Shown: piece by piece, positions 1-10,809 of the stretch
Layout: each line of letters opens with the position of its first letter
Numbering within the stretch: position 1 is the stretch's first letter
Source: Thermoanaerobaculia bacterium
GTDB lineage: Bacteria > Acidobacteriota > Thermoanaerobaculia > Thermoanaerobaculales > Sulfomarinibacteraceae
Direction: 5' to 3'
NCBI GenBank assembly: GCA_027061805.1
Contig: JAMOWA010000027.1
Span: 1-50,298 of the forward strand
DNA: 50,298 nt
Program-made: the position numbers and the translations under genes
Notes under the pieces: model-generated
What the model was told of the DNA's origin: nothing
Database searches by the model: none
The model's input: only the letters and a program-made list of their open reading frames with translations

Positions 1-847
1 CCTCACTCTTGCCGCAACCGGCCGGACCGTGCACGAGGATCCGGGTGGGCTCGCCGGTCACGATCCGTTCGACGACGTTCTCGGTCTCCTGCCGTTCCAG
101 CAGGGGGAAGGGGCCGCGTGTATTCTCGACCCGTAGGAGGAAACCTTCTCTCAGGGACTTCAATCGATCATGTACCGCAGGATCCGCCGGGCGCGGGTGC
201 AGCCGCACACCCTCTCGCTCCAGCCGACGACGGACATCAGGTTCGCGGAGACGTCGCGTGAGGGAACCCCGGGCGAGCTGACGCAACACCTCGACGAGAC
301 GGTCGGGTTCCGGAGTGAGAGCCTTCGAGAGGCTGGCCCCCTGCCTGTCGAGCCCGCTCGCATCAAGGAGTTCCACATCCAGACGCCGGGCAAAACCGTG
401 GGCCCTCGACGCACCTTCCGCGCCATCGGGCGACGCCCAGAACTCCTGCAACGTCGTCCTGGTCTTGTCGTCGAGACCGTTCCACCACTCTTCCGCACCG
501 GCGGTGGACCGGGCCTCCTCGCAGACGTTCTTCAGCTCCGGGCACGGAGAATCGCTGACGAAACGGAAGTGGAGCTCATCTCTCCCCTCGAGACGATCGG
601 CAGCGTGGCGCAGCACACCCTCCGCTTCGAGCCGTCGAAGCGTCCATGACCCGGTGCTGCGCGTCTTGCACTGGACGGCGACGGCCCCCGCACCCTCCTT
701 GAGGAGGCAGTCGATCCCTTCACCGTCCTCGTGTGCGACCTCCCAGGTCACGGATTCCAGCTCGCCGTTGAGCAGGCGGAGCAGCTGGAGAACGATGTAG
801 TCCTCCTCGTACCATGTCCCGCGCTTGCCGGTATCGTGGCCGATCAT
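1..847 (-). CDS. Putative nuclease-STAND ATPase (Avs/Cap4-like), 3' part beyond the left edge
   Basis: About 282 codons are visible, running off the window. Residues 10-63 look like a restriction-type nuclease domain of the DUF4297/Cap4 sort: GTWYEEDY, then an acidic D46 and the motif QCK at residues 59-61, matching the D...QxK variant of PD-(D/E)xK nucleases. A linker follows, then a P-loop GPAGCGKS near residue 275, right at the edge. Nuclease-plus-STAND proteins of this design are antiphage sensors (Avs-type) that cut DNA on activation; that role is inferred here. The start ATG overlaps the stop of the upstream ATPase gene (ATGA), so the two are probably co-translated. The ATPase core and any TPR sensor lie outside the window, so the STAND assignment rests on domain order and the Walker A motif alone. 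Confidence 0.6.
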   Translation of the reverse strand, partial: MIGHDTGKRGTWYEEDYIVLQLLRLLNGELESVTWEVAHEDGEGIDCLLKEGAGAVAVQCKTRSTGSWTLRRLEAEGVLRHAADRLEGRDELHFRFVSDSPCPELKNVCEEARSTAGAEEWWNGLDDKTRTTLQEFWASPDGAEGASRAHGFARRLDVELLDASGLDRQGASLSKALTPEPDRLVEVLRQLARGSLTRRLREPDVRRRLEREGVRLHPRPADPAVHDRLKSLREGFLLRVENTRGPFPLLERQETENVVERIVTGEPTRILVHGPAGCGKSE

Positions 848-2046
848 GGGACGTTCTCCAGCGCGGCGGCGATCCCGTTCCAGGGGACGAACTGATCCTC
901 CCCACAGGGCCGGGGCTCGTCACCACCGTAGACGATGAAACCGGGGGCAATCTCCACCCTCCCATCCCCTCGCTCCTGAGCTAACGAGCGAAAAGCGCGA
1001 ACACCTTGCGCGGAACGGGGATCGGGAGTGGCGGAGCTCTTGATCTCAATGGGGAAGAGCTCGCGGCCAACCTCGATGAGGAGGTCCACCTCCTTGCCGT
1101 CACTGGACCTCCAGAACCAGCAGTCGGGACGAAGCCCGCGGTTGACTCGGGATTTGAGGACCTCTGTGAAACACCACGTCTCCACCAGCGCTCCCCAAAG
1201 GGGATGGACGCGAAGCTGGTTGACGTCGCGGATCTGCAGCAACCGGCAGGCAAGCCCCGAATCGAGGAAGAAGAGCTTGGGCCGCTTGGTCAACCGTTTG
1301 CCGAAGTTCTGGTGATGGGGCCTGAGCAGCCGGACGATGAAACACTGCTCCAGGACCGAGGTCCACAGACTGACCGTCTTGTTGTCCACGCCCAACTCTC
1401 GCGCAAGAGACGCCGCGTTGAAGATCTGGCCTGTCCTCGCGGCGCACAACCGAACGAAACGGTCGAAGGCGCTTCGATTCCGCACTGGAAGGATACTGTA
1501 GATGTCTCGATTGATCAGTGCCGTGAGGTAGTCCTCCAGCCAGCGGCCGGGATCGAGGGAGCGATCCTCGTCGAACAGGGGGGGGTAACCACCGGTGAGC
1601 ACGGCGTCCTCGAGGGTCAAGGGCCGTGCCGCAGTCTTTCCCAGCTCGTCATGGGAGAAGGGGAAGAGCTCCACCATCGCCACCCGCCCGGCCAGGCTCT
1701 GACCGACCGAAGATTGAAGATCCAGTTGCTGCGATCCCGTCAAGACCCAGAAAGTCTCCCCCGGGCGCTCGTCGATGAGCACCTGGAGATAGGACAGCGC
1801 CTCCGGTACGTTCTGGATTTCATCGAGGATGGCACCCGAAGAAAACCGGGAGAGAAAGCCAACCGGATCATCCGCCAGAGCGACACGTTCCAGAGGACTC
1901 TCCAGGTTGACGAAGGGAAGTTCGGGGAAGGTTGCTTTGGCAAGCGTTGTTTTCCCCGATTGTCGTGGTCCCGCGATAAAGACAGCGTGATACCCCTGTA
2001 TCAGTGAGGGTAGGAGGCCTGACAGACGGCGTGAGATATACCGCAT
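844..2046 (-). CDS. AAA_14/DUF4143 family ATP-binding protein
   Basis: A 400-residue protein of the usual family length. The N-terminal AAA_14 ATPase has Walker A GPRQSGKTT near residue 27 and Walker B ILDEIQ near residue 94, then a sensor region LTGSQQ. The C-terminal half is a DUF4143 domain with a typical restriction-fold-like end (KEVDLLIEVG, then FPIEIKSS). The family is abundant in bacteria and archaea and has no settled biochemical role; it is often found in mobile or defence-rich DNA. The ATG is preceded by a strong promoter placed so that the transcript would be leaderless. The 3' end overlaps the nuclease-STAND gene by four bases. A shortened relative lies at 10810-11196. Confidence 0.88.
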   Translation of the reverse strand: MRYISRRLSGLLPSLIQGYHAVFIAGPRQSGKTTLAKATFPELPFVNLESPLERVALADDPVGFLSRFSSGAILDEIQNVPEALSYLQVLIDERPGETFWVLTGSQQLDLQSSVGQSLAGRVAMVELFPFSHDELGKTAARPLTLEDAVLTGGYPPLFDEDRSLDPGRWLEDYLTALINRDIYSILPVRNRSAFDRFVRLCAARTGQIFNAASLARELGVDNKTVSLWTSVLEQCFIVRLLRPHHQNFGKRLTKRPKLFFLDSGLACRLLQIRDVNQLRVHPLWGALVETWCFTEVLKSRVNRGLRPDCWFWRSSDGKEVDLLIEVGRELFPIEIKSSATPDPRSAQGVRAFRSLAQERGDGRVEIAPGFIVYGGDEPRPCGEDQFVPWNGIAAALENVP

Positions 2047-2052
2047 GATTGC

Positions 2053-2081
2053 AATATACGAATGTTATTCCTGAATTGCAA
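2053..2081 (-). promoter_or_regulatory. Promoter of the DUF4143 ATPase gene, giving a leaderless mRNA
   Basis: On the minus strand TTGCAA (2081-2076), a 17-bp spacer and TATATT (2058-2053) form a near-consensus sigma-70 promoter. The expected start site, six to seven bases beyond the -10, falls on the A of the ATG at 2046, so no Shine-Dalgarno would be transcribed. Read from sequence only. Confidence 0.65.
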
Positions 2082-2108
2082 ATACCCCCACCTGAATCGT
2101 CGTTGTTG

Positions 2109-2276
2109 CGATCCAGCCGGAACGATCTGGAGAACCTTCTCGACCGCCTCCTCACCACCGTACTCCGCCTCAAACTCCTCATCCTCGACGAGATCGGATA
2201 CATCCCACTCGAAAGGGCTGAGGCCACCTTCCTCTTCGAAATCGTCGCCAGACGCTACGACCGGCGTAACTCCATT
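2109..2276 (+). pseudogene. Fragment of an IS21-family IstB ATPase
   Basis: This 168-base stretch encodes the Walker B neighbourhood of IstB, the ATPase partner of IS21-type transposases. The recognisable parts are LLILDEIGYIPLERAEA followed by a segment FEIVARRYDRRNSI. The P-loop upstream and the C-terminal third are absent, and no istA is present. It is a dead remnant, and it places a past insertion between the DUF4143 gene and the glycosylase gene. The remaining bases up to 2440 hold no gene I recognise. Confidence 0.72.
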
Positions 2277-2440
2277 CCATTCCGACCGTCTGGGGTCGGT
2301 CACCAGGGCGGGGAGCTTCCCGGTACGCTCGTCCTCCCAGCGCTTGATTTCCTGGAGCGTGGACGGACGGTCTCTCAGAAGGGCAAAACCAGCGAGGGCC
2401 GGGATGGGGACAGGCGACAAGAACGGTTCAAGGGAGTACA

Positions 2441-3361
2441 GTGGCGATGCGTGCCGTCGGACGCAGCGATGCTGGAGGCGAACAGGTGGGACGAAAGCAG
2501 TCGACAGCGTACCCTCGGGAGTTGATCAGCATCGTGCGGACCATTGCCGCGCTCGCCGACATCTACTGGCATCCAGACTGCTTCCCGAAGGAATTCAAGC
2601 AAGCCCAGAACAACTGGCTCACGGCGCTGGTCCAGTTCACTGCGGGATACGCGTACGAACGACAGGGTGCGCCACCTGCCTATCGTACCCTTGCCCGCGA
2701 AGCTCTCCTGTCGGCTGGAAGCGACCTCGAACGGCCTGATCCGAGGTTCGCCCGGCGGGTCTGGAAGGAGTTTCAACGTCGGGCTGCAGAGCAGGGCTTT
2801 GCGGTCAATAGGAAGCTGAACCCCCTGAACGACGAGCGGTCTTCCCGCAACGTTTCGTCCCCAGGCTTCGTGGCGTCGCTCGCGGACTTCGATCACAATA
2901 TCCTGCTCCTGGCGAAGGGGATGATCGAGCGGGGCGAGGCGGAGATGATCCTCTTGCAACTGCAGGCGATCCGAGGCGTGGGCCCCAAGATCGCTGCGCT
3001 CTACCTGCGTGATGTCGCCCGATTCTTCGAGCTCGAGGAACAACCCGGATGGTGCTTCCAGCCCGTCGACGTCTGGATCCGGCGGACCGCTTCGTATTGG
3101 GGCGAGCTGCTTCACAGGCAGGGAAACGGCGACCGTGCTGCTGCCAGGCTGCTGGCTGAGTTGGCCGCAGTAGCGGGGGTGCGAGGCAGCGATCTGAACG
3201 CAGGCACCTGGGTTCTCGGCTCCCAGCTCTTGGACGGTGAGCTGCGTGGTGTCGTGATCTCGGAAGATGGCCTCACGGTATGCTTGGCGAACAACCTCCG
3301 CTGGAGCGCCGCGATCATTCAGGCCTTGGAGCCGTTGGTGAGGAAGTCCAATCCTTCATGA
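2441..3361 (+). CDS. OGG1-like HhH-GPD DNA glycosylase/AP lyase
   Basis: A 306-residue protein with a helix-hairpin-helix at about residues 177-190 (IRGVGPKIAALYLRD), followed by PVDVWIRR at 208-215. In human OGG1 the equivalent segments carry the catalytic Lys249 (GTKVAD) and Asp268 (VPVDVH). Here K183 and D210 occupy those places, so a bifunctional 8-oxoguanine-type glycosylase/lyase is plausible. The N-terminal 150 residues are helical and do not match a family I can name. GTG at 2441 is preferred because AGGGAG sits five bases upstream; ATG at 2447 is possible. It stands alone between IS remnants, so a role in defence or modified-base repair is speculation. Confidence 0.62.
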   Translation: MAMRAVGRSDAGGEQVGRKQSTAYPRELISIVRTIAALADIYWHPDCFPKEFKQAQNNWLTALVQFTAGYAYERQGAPPAYRTLAREALLSAGSDLERPDPRFARRVWKEFQRRAAEQGFAVNRKLNPLNDERSSRNVSSPGFVASLADFDHNILLLAKGMIERGEAEMILLQLQAIRGVGPKIAALYLRDVARFFELEEQPGWCFQPVDVWIRRTASYWGELLHRQGNGDRAAARLLAELAAVAGVRGSDLNAGTWVLGSQLLDGELRGVVISEDGLTVCLANNLRWSAAIIQALEPLVRKSNPS

Positions 3362-3889
3362 GTGTCCATCGGTGGGGGGATAGGTTCCTTGGGGAGAGGC
3401 AAGAAAAATCGTCAATTCGAGGCTGGCCTTTTCGCTTCGGTTGACGCAGGTAGAATGAAGTCGCGCAACACACGAGACCAACGTCATTTACCGGGAGCGA
3501 GGTCAACCAGGAATGCGCGAAACTCACAAGATCCAACCGACTCTTGCGGAACCACGGCTCGATCAGCCGCATGCCAGAGAGCTCGAGGTCGTTGCTGATC
3601 TTCTCGACGATCATCGTATGCTCGGGGTCATCGTGGCGCAAGATCTTTCAAGGGGAAACTCGAGGAGCCGTCGCAGGTCGACCACCACCGCCAAGCTGCC
3701 GCCATGGTCCGATCCGTTGCATGATGCACCCGGCCAACGAATATCCTACGGTCCAATCACTCCCGCCACTGAGCCCGTTTCTCTCCGCGGCCTGGCGCAC
3801 CCCATTACCCCACCTCTCTCCATCAGCTGCTCCAGAAACGAGCCAATCCGGATGGGAACGAGTGACGTCCCGGGTGGTATGCTCAGGCA
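3362..3889 (+). other. Intergenic region, mostly non-coding, with a possible transposase stub
   Basis: No intact gene is visible in these 528 bases. Codon use is poor in all frames apart from a short stub near 3513. The base composition is lower in G+C than the flanking genes, consistent with decayed mobile DNA. Confidence 0.5.
3513..3650 (+). pseudogene. Possible N-terminal stub of a transposase
   Basis: ATG at 3513 opens a reading frame beginning MRETHKIQPTLAEPRL, followed by a stretch ELEVVADLLDDHRML and VAQDL. The pattern resembles the N-termini of some DDE transposases (an MR..Q.SL start, then a helical segment on inter-domain spacing before a DL motif). After about 46 residues the frame turns to low-complexity serine/arginine/proline and loses similarity. 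This is recollection of a family pattern rather than an alignment, so it is offered weakly. Confidence 0.3.
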
Positions 3890-4135
3890 ATGAAAGTAGT
3901 TTCGAGACGATCTGGAACACGTGGCACCCTGCACGACGTCGAGATTCTGCAGCGCACCATGAACCGCCTTCGCTCCTCAGGGCTCGTGCCGCGCGGGGTG
4001 TACCGGTTCATGTCCTTCGAGGAGGCGGATCAATGGATGATGGAGCAGATCGCGGCGACTCACGCGCGCCACACCTCGAAGACATCGTCAAGCTCTGCAA
4101 GGCGCTCAATGCCCAGGGGGCGCGCTACCTCCTGA
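3890..4135 (+). CDS. Small partner protein of a nucleotidyltransferase (antitoxin-like)
   Basis: An 81-residue protein whose recognisable part is the middle: a segment LQRTMNRLRSSGLVPRGVYR and then FMSFEEADQWMMEQI. Small proteins of this look are commonly encoded directly before stand-alone MNT/AbiEii-type nucleotidyltransferases, as is the case here. The last 34 codons overlap the start of the next gene in another frame, and the C-terminal serine/arginine-rich tail is probably just the overlap. Function is unproven; antitoxin or accessory subunit are the obvious options. Confidence 0.55.
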   Translation: MKVVSRRSGTRGTLHDVEILQRTMNRLRSSGLVPRGVYRFMSFEEADQWMMEQIAATHARHTSKTSSSSARRSMPRGRATS

Positions 4136-4533
4136 TCGGCGGTTTCGCCGTGATCCTCCACGGTTTCGTGCGAACCACCAAGGATGTGGGCCTGCTGGTG
4201 GACCCCAGCGTGGGGAACATGACCAGGGTGAAGCGGGCGCTCGCGATACTGCCCGACAACGCCGCGGCCATGGTGGAAGACGATGACGTCCAGCGGTGCA
4301 CGGTGGTACGGGTCGCCGACGAGATCGTCGTCGATCTTCTCGCCAGCGCCGGTGGCATCACCTACGATGCAGCCGTACAGGACGGAGTCGAGACCTTTGA
4401 GATCGAGGGAGTGCCGGTCCCGGTGGCCACGAAGGAAACCTTGATCAAGATGAAGCAGACGGTTCGCGAGAGCGATGCCGTGGACGTGCGGTACCTCCGC
4501 CTCCGCATCGAGGAGGAACGGGCCGAACGGTGA
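4033..4533 (+). CDS. Nucleotidyltransferase of the MNT/AbiEii-like fold, with an altered catalytic motif
   Basis: A 166-residue protein. It has the fold's signature ARYLLIGGFAVILHG, then RTTKD-VGLLVD, and a C-terminal segment VPVATKETLIKMKQT typical of the family. Active members carry D-x-D in the second motif (for example TKDVDLLVD). Here the second Asp is Gly, so catalysis may be lost or may rely on the nearby Asp. ATG at 4033 lies inside the upstream small gene and is the only in-frame ATG close to the domain start. Such pairs act as toxin-antitoxin or abortive-infection modules in several bacteria; whether this one does is an inference. Confidence 0.7.
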   Translation: MDDGADRGDSRAPHLEDIVKLCKALNAQGARYLLIGGFAVILHGFVRTTKDVGLLVDPSVGNMTRVKRALAILPDNAAAMVEDDDVQRCTVVRVADEIVVDLLASAGGITYDAAVQDGVETFEIEGVPVPVATKETLIKMKQTVRESDAVDVRYLRLRIEEERAER

Positions 4534-4584
4534 AACCTCCATCCACTGCCCGGTCGCCCAGGTGATAACCTGTCCACTCAACCG

Positions 4585-4790
4585 GGGTAACTCCACCGGA
4601 ACTGGGTCCGCCAGGCGGACCTGGACGAGGGCGTTCGGAAGAACGGCCTGACCAATGGAGAACGCACTAAGCTGCGGAAACTTCGGCGAGAGATCCGCCG
4701 CCTGTGAGAGGAGCGGGAGATTCTGGTAAGAGCCACGGCCTGGCTCGCCCGGGAGACCGATTCGGTACCACCGAGGGGTTCCAGCGTCTG
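4585..4790 (+). pseudogene. Remnant of an IS3-family transposase OrfA
   Basis: From 4594 the plus strand reads as the second half of OrfA: NWVRQADLDEGVRKNGLT, a basic heptad-like segment KLRKLRREIRRL, an in-frame TGA at about 4708, then EEREILVRATAWLARETD. This is the leucine-zipper and end region of IS3-family OrfA. The helix-turn-helix start is missing, a stop codon breaks the frame, and no OrfB follows. The remnant abuts the promoter of the SNF2 gene. Confidence 0.75.
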
Positions 4791-4843
4791 TTGCTGGACG
4801 GGAGGCTCACGGCGGCAGCTCCGGAACATGGCCCACGGCTTCC

Positions 4844-4872
4844 TTGGCAGGGCACCGTGGTACCCGTATCAT
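4844..4872 (+). promoter_or_regulatory. Promoter of the SNF2-SWIM operon
   Basis: TTGGCA (4844-4849), a 17-bp spacer and TATCAT (4867-4872). The predicted start site is at or one base before GTG 4880, so the mRNA would be leaderless. This also argues against a TTG start at 4844, which would lie within the -35 box. Confidence 0.55.
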
Positions 4873-4879
4873 CACCGCC

Positions 4880-7869
<2,990 letters not shown>

Positions 7870-7873
<4 letters not shown>

Positions 7874-9264
7874 GGTGGAGCGGCCACCGGGGATGGTTCG
7901 AGCCGGCGCCCAAACAGCCGGTGCCGGAAGACGGCCTGCGGGTGGACCGTTTCGGGACCACCTGGTGGGGCTCGCAGTGGATCGGAGCCCTCCACCAGCT
8001 CGGCGCCGCCTACCGCAACCGGCTGCCACGCGGGAGGAGCTACGCTCGCGCCGGCCGCGTGGTCGGCCTCGCCATGGGCGCCGGCGAGATCACGGCTGAG
8101 GTCGTGGGAACGCGGCGCCGGCCCTATGAGGTGACCATCGGTCTCAAGACCTTTGGCAAGGAGAGATGGGAGACCATCGTCGAGGTGCTGGCGGACCGGG
8201 CGCGGTTCACCGTCGCGCTGCTCAGGGGCGAGCTGCCGGCCGTGGCCGGCGAGGCCCTCGAAGCCCGGGGGATCGGGCTCTTCCCAACCCGGGGGGAACT
8301 CTCAACCTCCTGCTCCTGTCCGGACTGGGCCAACCCCTGCAAGCACGTGGCCGCCGTGCACTACGTGGTGGCGGCGGCCCTGGACATGGACCCGTTCCTG
8401 ATTTTCGTCCTGCGCGGGCTGGGTCGGGACCGGCTCCTGGCCGCCCTGGCCGAGGCCCGCGGCCTGTCCGTCCCGCCCGGCCGGAAGACGGAAGCGCCTC
8501 CCCGGGAAGCCCCATGGGAGGAGCCCGGCCCCATGACCCCCGAGGAGTTCCTGGGGCAGGGTCTCCCGCGGCCCGGCCTCGCCTTCCGGATCGAGCCCGC
8601 CACAGTGGATCTGGCCGGTCTCGCCCGGCTTGGGCCGCCTCCGCCGGCCCTCGACGACATTCCCCGGCGGCTCGGCGCCGGCATCCGGCGCGCCGCCCGC
8701 GCGGCTGTTGCCCTGGCTGGGGCCGCGGAGCCACCGCGGCCGGAGCTGGATGCTGGCGATGCCACGGGGGTCCGCGACGCCGTGCTGACATTGATCGGCC
8801 GGCACCCCGAGGGCGTTTCCATGCGCCTCCTGGCCTCCCGGCTTCCCTTCGCCAGGGCCGAGATCCAGAGCGCTGTCATGGAGATGCGCCGCGAGGGCCT
8901 CCTGGAGAGCCGGGGTCGAGGAGCGGGAACGCGGTACGTTCTCCTGCACGAGGCCGCTGGCACCCCGGGCACCGCCCAGCAGAAGAGAACGTCCGCCCGG
9001 GCCACGGCGCAGAGGGCGCACGGGCCGGGCTCGGAGCGCCAGACGAAGCCCCGGAAGAGCCGGGCAGCACGGACCCGGGATGACCTTCCGGCCCTCATCC
9101 TGAAGGTCATGCCGCGGGGCACCTCCATGACACTGCGCGAGATCGCCGGCCTCCTGGATCGTCCCGTGGACTCCGCCCTCCGCACCGCCATGCGCACCCT
9201 GCGCATCGAGGGAAAGGTCACCATGACCGGCATCCGCCGTTCCGCACGCTACATTCGCAACTGA
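7870..9264 (+). CDS. SWIM zinc-finger protein with C-terminal winged-helix-like repeats
   Basis: A 464-residue protein. The SWIM zinc finger is plain at residues 148-159: C148, C150, C157 and H159 in CSCPDWANPCKH. SWIM fingers bind nucleic acid or protein. Residues about 295-355 and 405-464 each resemble a small winged-helix domain (for example MRLLASRLPFARAEIQSA and MTLREIAGLLDRPVDSALRT), joined by a basic, low-complexity linker. SWIM proteins next to SNF2 helicases are a recurrent bacterial pair, and the four-base overlap here supports a shared function, most likely in DNA transactions. The two extra helix-turn-helix-like units suggest added DNA contacts. Confidence 0.85.
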
Positions 9265-9287
9265 AGCCCATGCTCCGGGCGGTCGGG

Positions 9288-10109
9288 TCAGCGTACCGGG
9301 TCGGCCTTGTCCTCCGGCCACGGGTCACCCGCACGGGCGGCAGGCAGAAGGTACCTGGACCCTTGGTTGTCGGTGGGGTTGAGCCAGAGCATGCGCTCGA
9401 AGACCGGGGCGGCCTCGTGGGGACGTCCGAGACGCCACAGGCTCAGGCCGAGGCCGTGCAGGCAGCGGAGGAAGGGGCGGTTGTCGACGTGGACCCAGAG
9501 CAGACAGCCGCCGAACCCCTCGCCCAGGGTAATCTCGCCGATGCCGACACCGACCTCGTAGTGCCGGAGGGCCCGTTCGGTGTCATGATCGAACGTGAAG
9601 TTGCCAAGGTGTGCGTGGGCATCGAGACAACGGAGGTCGGCCGCAAGCAGGCCGTTGAGGATCTCCCTGGCGCCAACCCGGTCACCTGCGGCGTTGAGCT
9701 CACAGGCGTCGAGGATCGGGTCGGCCTCCCAGTCCTCGGGATCGGCTCCCGGCAGGACCTGCTCCATCTCGAAGGATGGCCGGGGACCGAAGGCGATGAT
9801 GGCCCTCGCCCACGCATCGAGCGGCTCGCCTTCCTCCCCCCAGTACTCCTCGGCCGGGTCCCAGGTGCCGCGGTCCATGAGCCTGAGCGGCGTCAGCTCC
9901 AGGGCCTTCACGTCCAGCCGGCGGCCCGTGACCTCACCGGAGACGTGGTCGTGGCCTCCACGGTGCCAGCGTCTCTCCGGCGCGACGGTGACGATTTCGC
10001 CAGCGACGAGGTCCTGGGCGTCTCGAGAATGCAGGATGATCTCGCTCCGGCTCGTCATGTCACGGCAATGCGCCGTCCTCCGTCCCGATGCCAGTACGAT
10101 CAGCTCCAT
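9288..10109 (-). CDS. TPR-like cytoplasmic protein of unknown function
   Basis: About 273 residues with no signal peptide or membrane segment. The C-terminal half has paired helices of tetratricopeptide type, such as GLGLSLWRLGRPHEAAPVF followed by ERMLWLNPTDNQG, an ending shared by a conserved family of uncharacterised proteins. The N-terminal half is acidic and rich in Trp/Asp (for example WDPAEEYWGEEGEP). ATG at 10109 is chosen because GAGGG lies seven bases upstream; an earlier ATG at 10157 has no such site. Convergent with the SWIM gene and apparently a single-gene unit. Confidence 0.65.
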   Translation of the reverse strand: MELIVLASGRRTAHCRDMTSRSEIILHSRDAQDLVAGEIVTVAPERRWHRGGHDHVSGEVTGRRLDVKALELTPLRLMDRGTWDPAEEYWGEEGEPLDAWARAIIAFGPRPSFEMEQVLPGADPEDWEADPILDACELNAAGDRVGAREILNGLLAADLRCLDAHAHLGNFTFDHDTERALRHYEVGVGIGEITLGEGFGGCLLWVHVDNRPFLRCLHGLGLSLWRLGRPHEAAPVFERMLWLNPTDNQGSRYLLPAARAGDPWPEDKADPVR

Positions 10110-10254
10110 TGAAGACCCTCGCTCGAAGTCAGGATCAGCCGTCAGTCCATGTCGCATCGATCCTCACTTGTACCACAGGAGAGACCGGTTCCGGAACCGT
10201 CGATGACGAAGACCGTTCGACTGCCTCTCCGACCTCGGATGATCCACGATGCTG

Positions 10255-10307
10255 CGACTGCGTGGTGCAATCCACCATTCGCTCCGAACCCTCGTGAAGG
10301 ATCCGGT
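10255..10307 (-). repeat. Post-stop repeat element, copy 1 (internally short)
   Basis: Read on the minus strand it begins right after the stop of the membrane-protein gene: a GATCC...GAGGGTTCGGAGCGA block, then ATGGTGGATTGCACCA and a CAGTCGCAGCATC tail. It matches the full copy at 45075-45230 but lacks that copy's central stem-loop segment. See also 11488-11521. Confidence 0.6.
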
Positions 10308-10754
10308 CTAGAGCGGCAGCGACATGATGAGGAGAAAGGTCCCGACGATGTAGAGACCCCGGAAGAGCCACTGGTTGACCCGTTCGCTGAGCGTCGTGCC
10401 TCCGAATGTCTGGATGTCCCACCCGCGAACGAAGAGTGTCGCCCAGAGAAGCAAGACTGCCCCAACGAGTTGAAGGACTCTTGCGATAGCAGATGCCATG
10501 CACCAGGGGCAATGGAGGACCAGGAGGCCAGCTCCATAACCCAGGAGGGCGGTGACCATGACCAGTCCCGCCGAGGCCCAGAAAGCCCTGTGGATCCTGA
10601 ACGCGGCGTGCTCCCGATCCCCGGCAGGCAAAACAGCCCGTCCGGTGTTGTCAGCCTCTTGAGCCTCCACGAGCTTCTTGGGTGAGAACATGGCGTACCA
10701 ACACAGTTTGCACGTGTGCATCAGTCCGATCCTTGCCGTTTGTCGAGAATCCAT
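10308..10754 (-). CDS. Integral membrane protein of unknown function
   Basis: 148 residues. Three hydrophobic segments are clear: about 59-80 (a stretch FWASAGLVMVTALLGYGAGL), 84-107 (IARVLQLVGAVLLLWATLF) and 131-146 (FRGLYIVGTFLLIMSL). Two Cys motifs stand out, HTCKLCWY near residue 13 in the N-terminal part and HCPWC at about 81-85 at the edge of the second helix, suggesting metal or redox chemistry at the membrane. I do not recognise a named family. The stop codon coincides with the start of a dispersed repeat. Confidence 0.6.
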   Translation of the reverse strand: MDSRQTARIGLMHTCKLCWYAMFSPKKLVEAQEADNTGRAVLPAGDREHAAFRIHRAFWASAGLVMVTALLGYGAGLLVLHCPWCMASAIARVLQLVGAVLLLWATLFVRGWDIQTFGGTTLSERVNQWLFRGLYIVGTFLLIMSLPL

Positions 10755-10809
10755 GTGCGTATCCTTCCTGCGCACGGTGCGCTGGGTGTCGGGGAACTCG
10801 CATGCCGGG

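Noticed and set aside
2001-2420. Minus-strand open frame of 139 codons upstream of the DUF4143 gene
   Set aside because: It overlaps the DUF4143 promoter and the IstB fragment on the other strand, and its sequence follows neither a family nor good coding statistics.
4844-4879. TTG at 4844 as the SNF2 start codon
   Set aside because: These bases form the -35 box and spacer of a good promoter; the start is more likely GTG 4880 or 4886.
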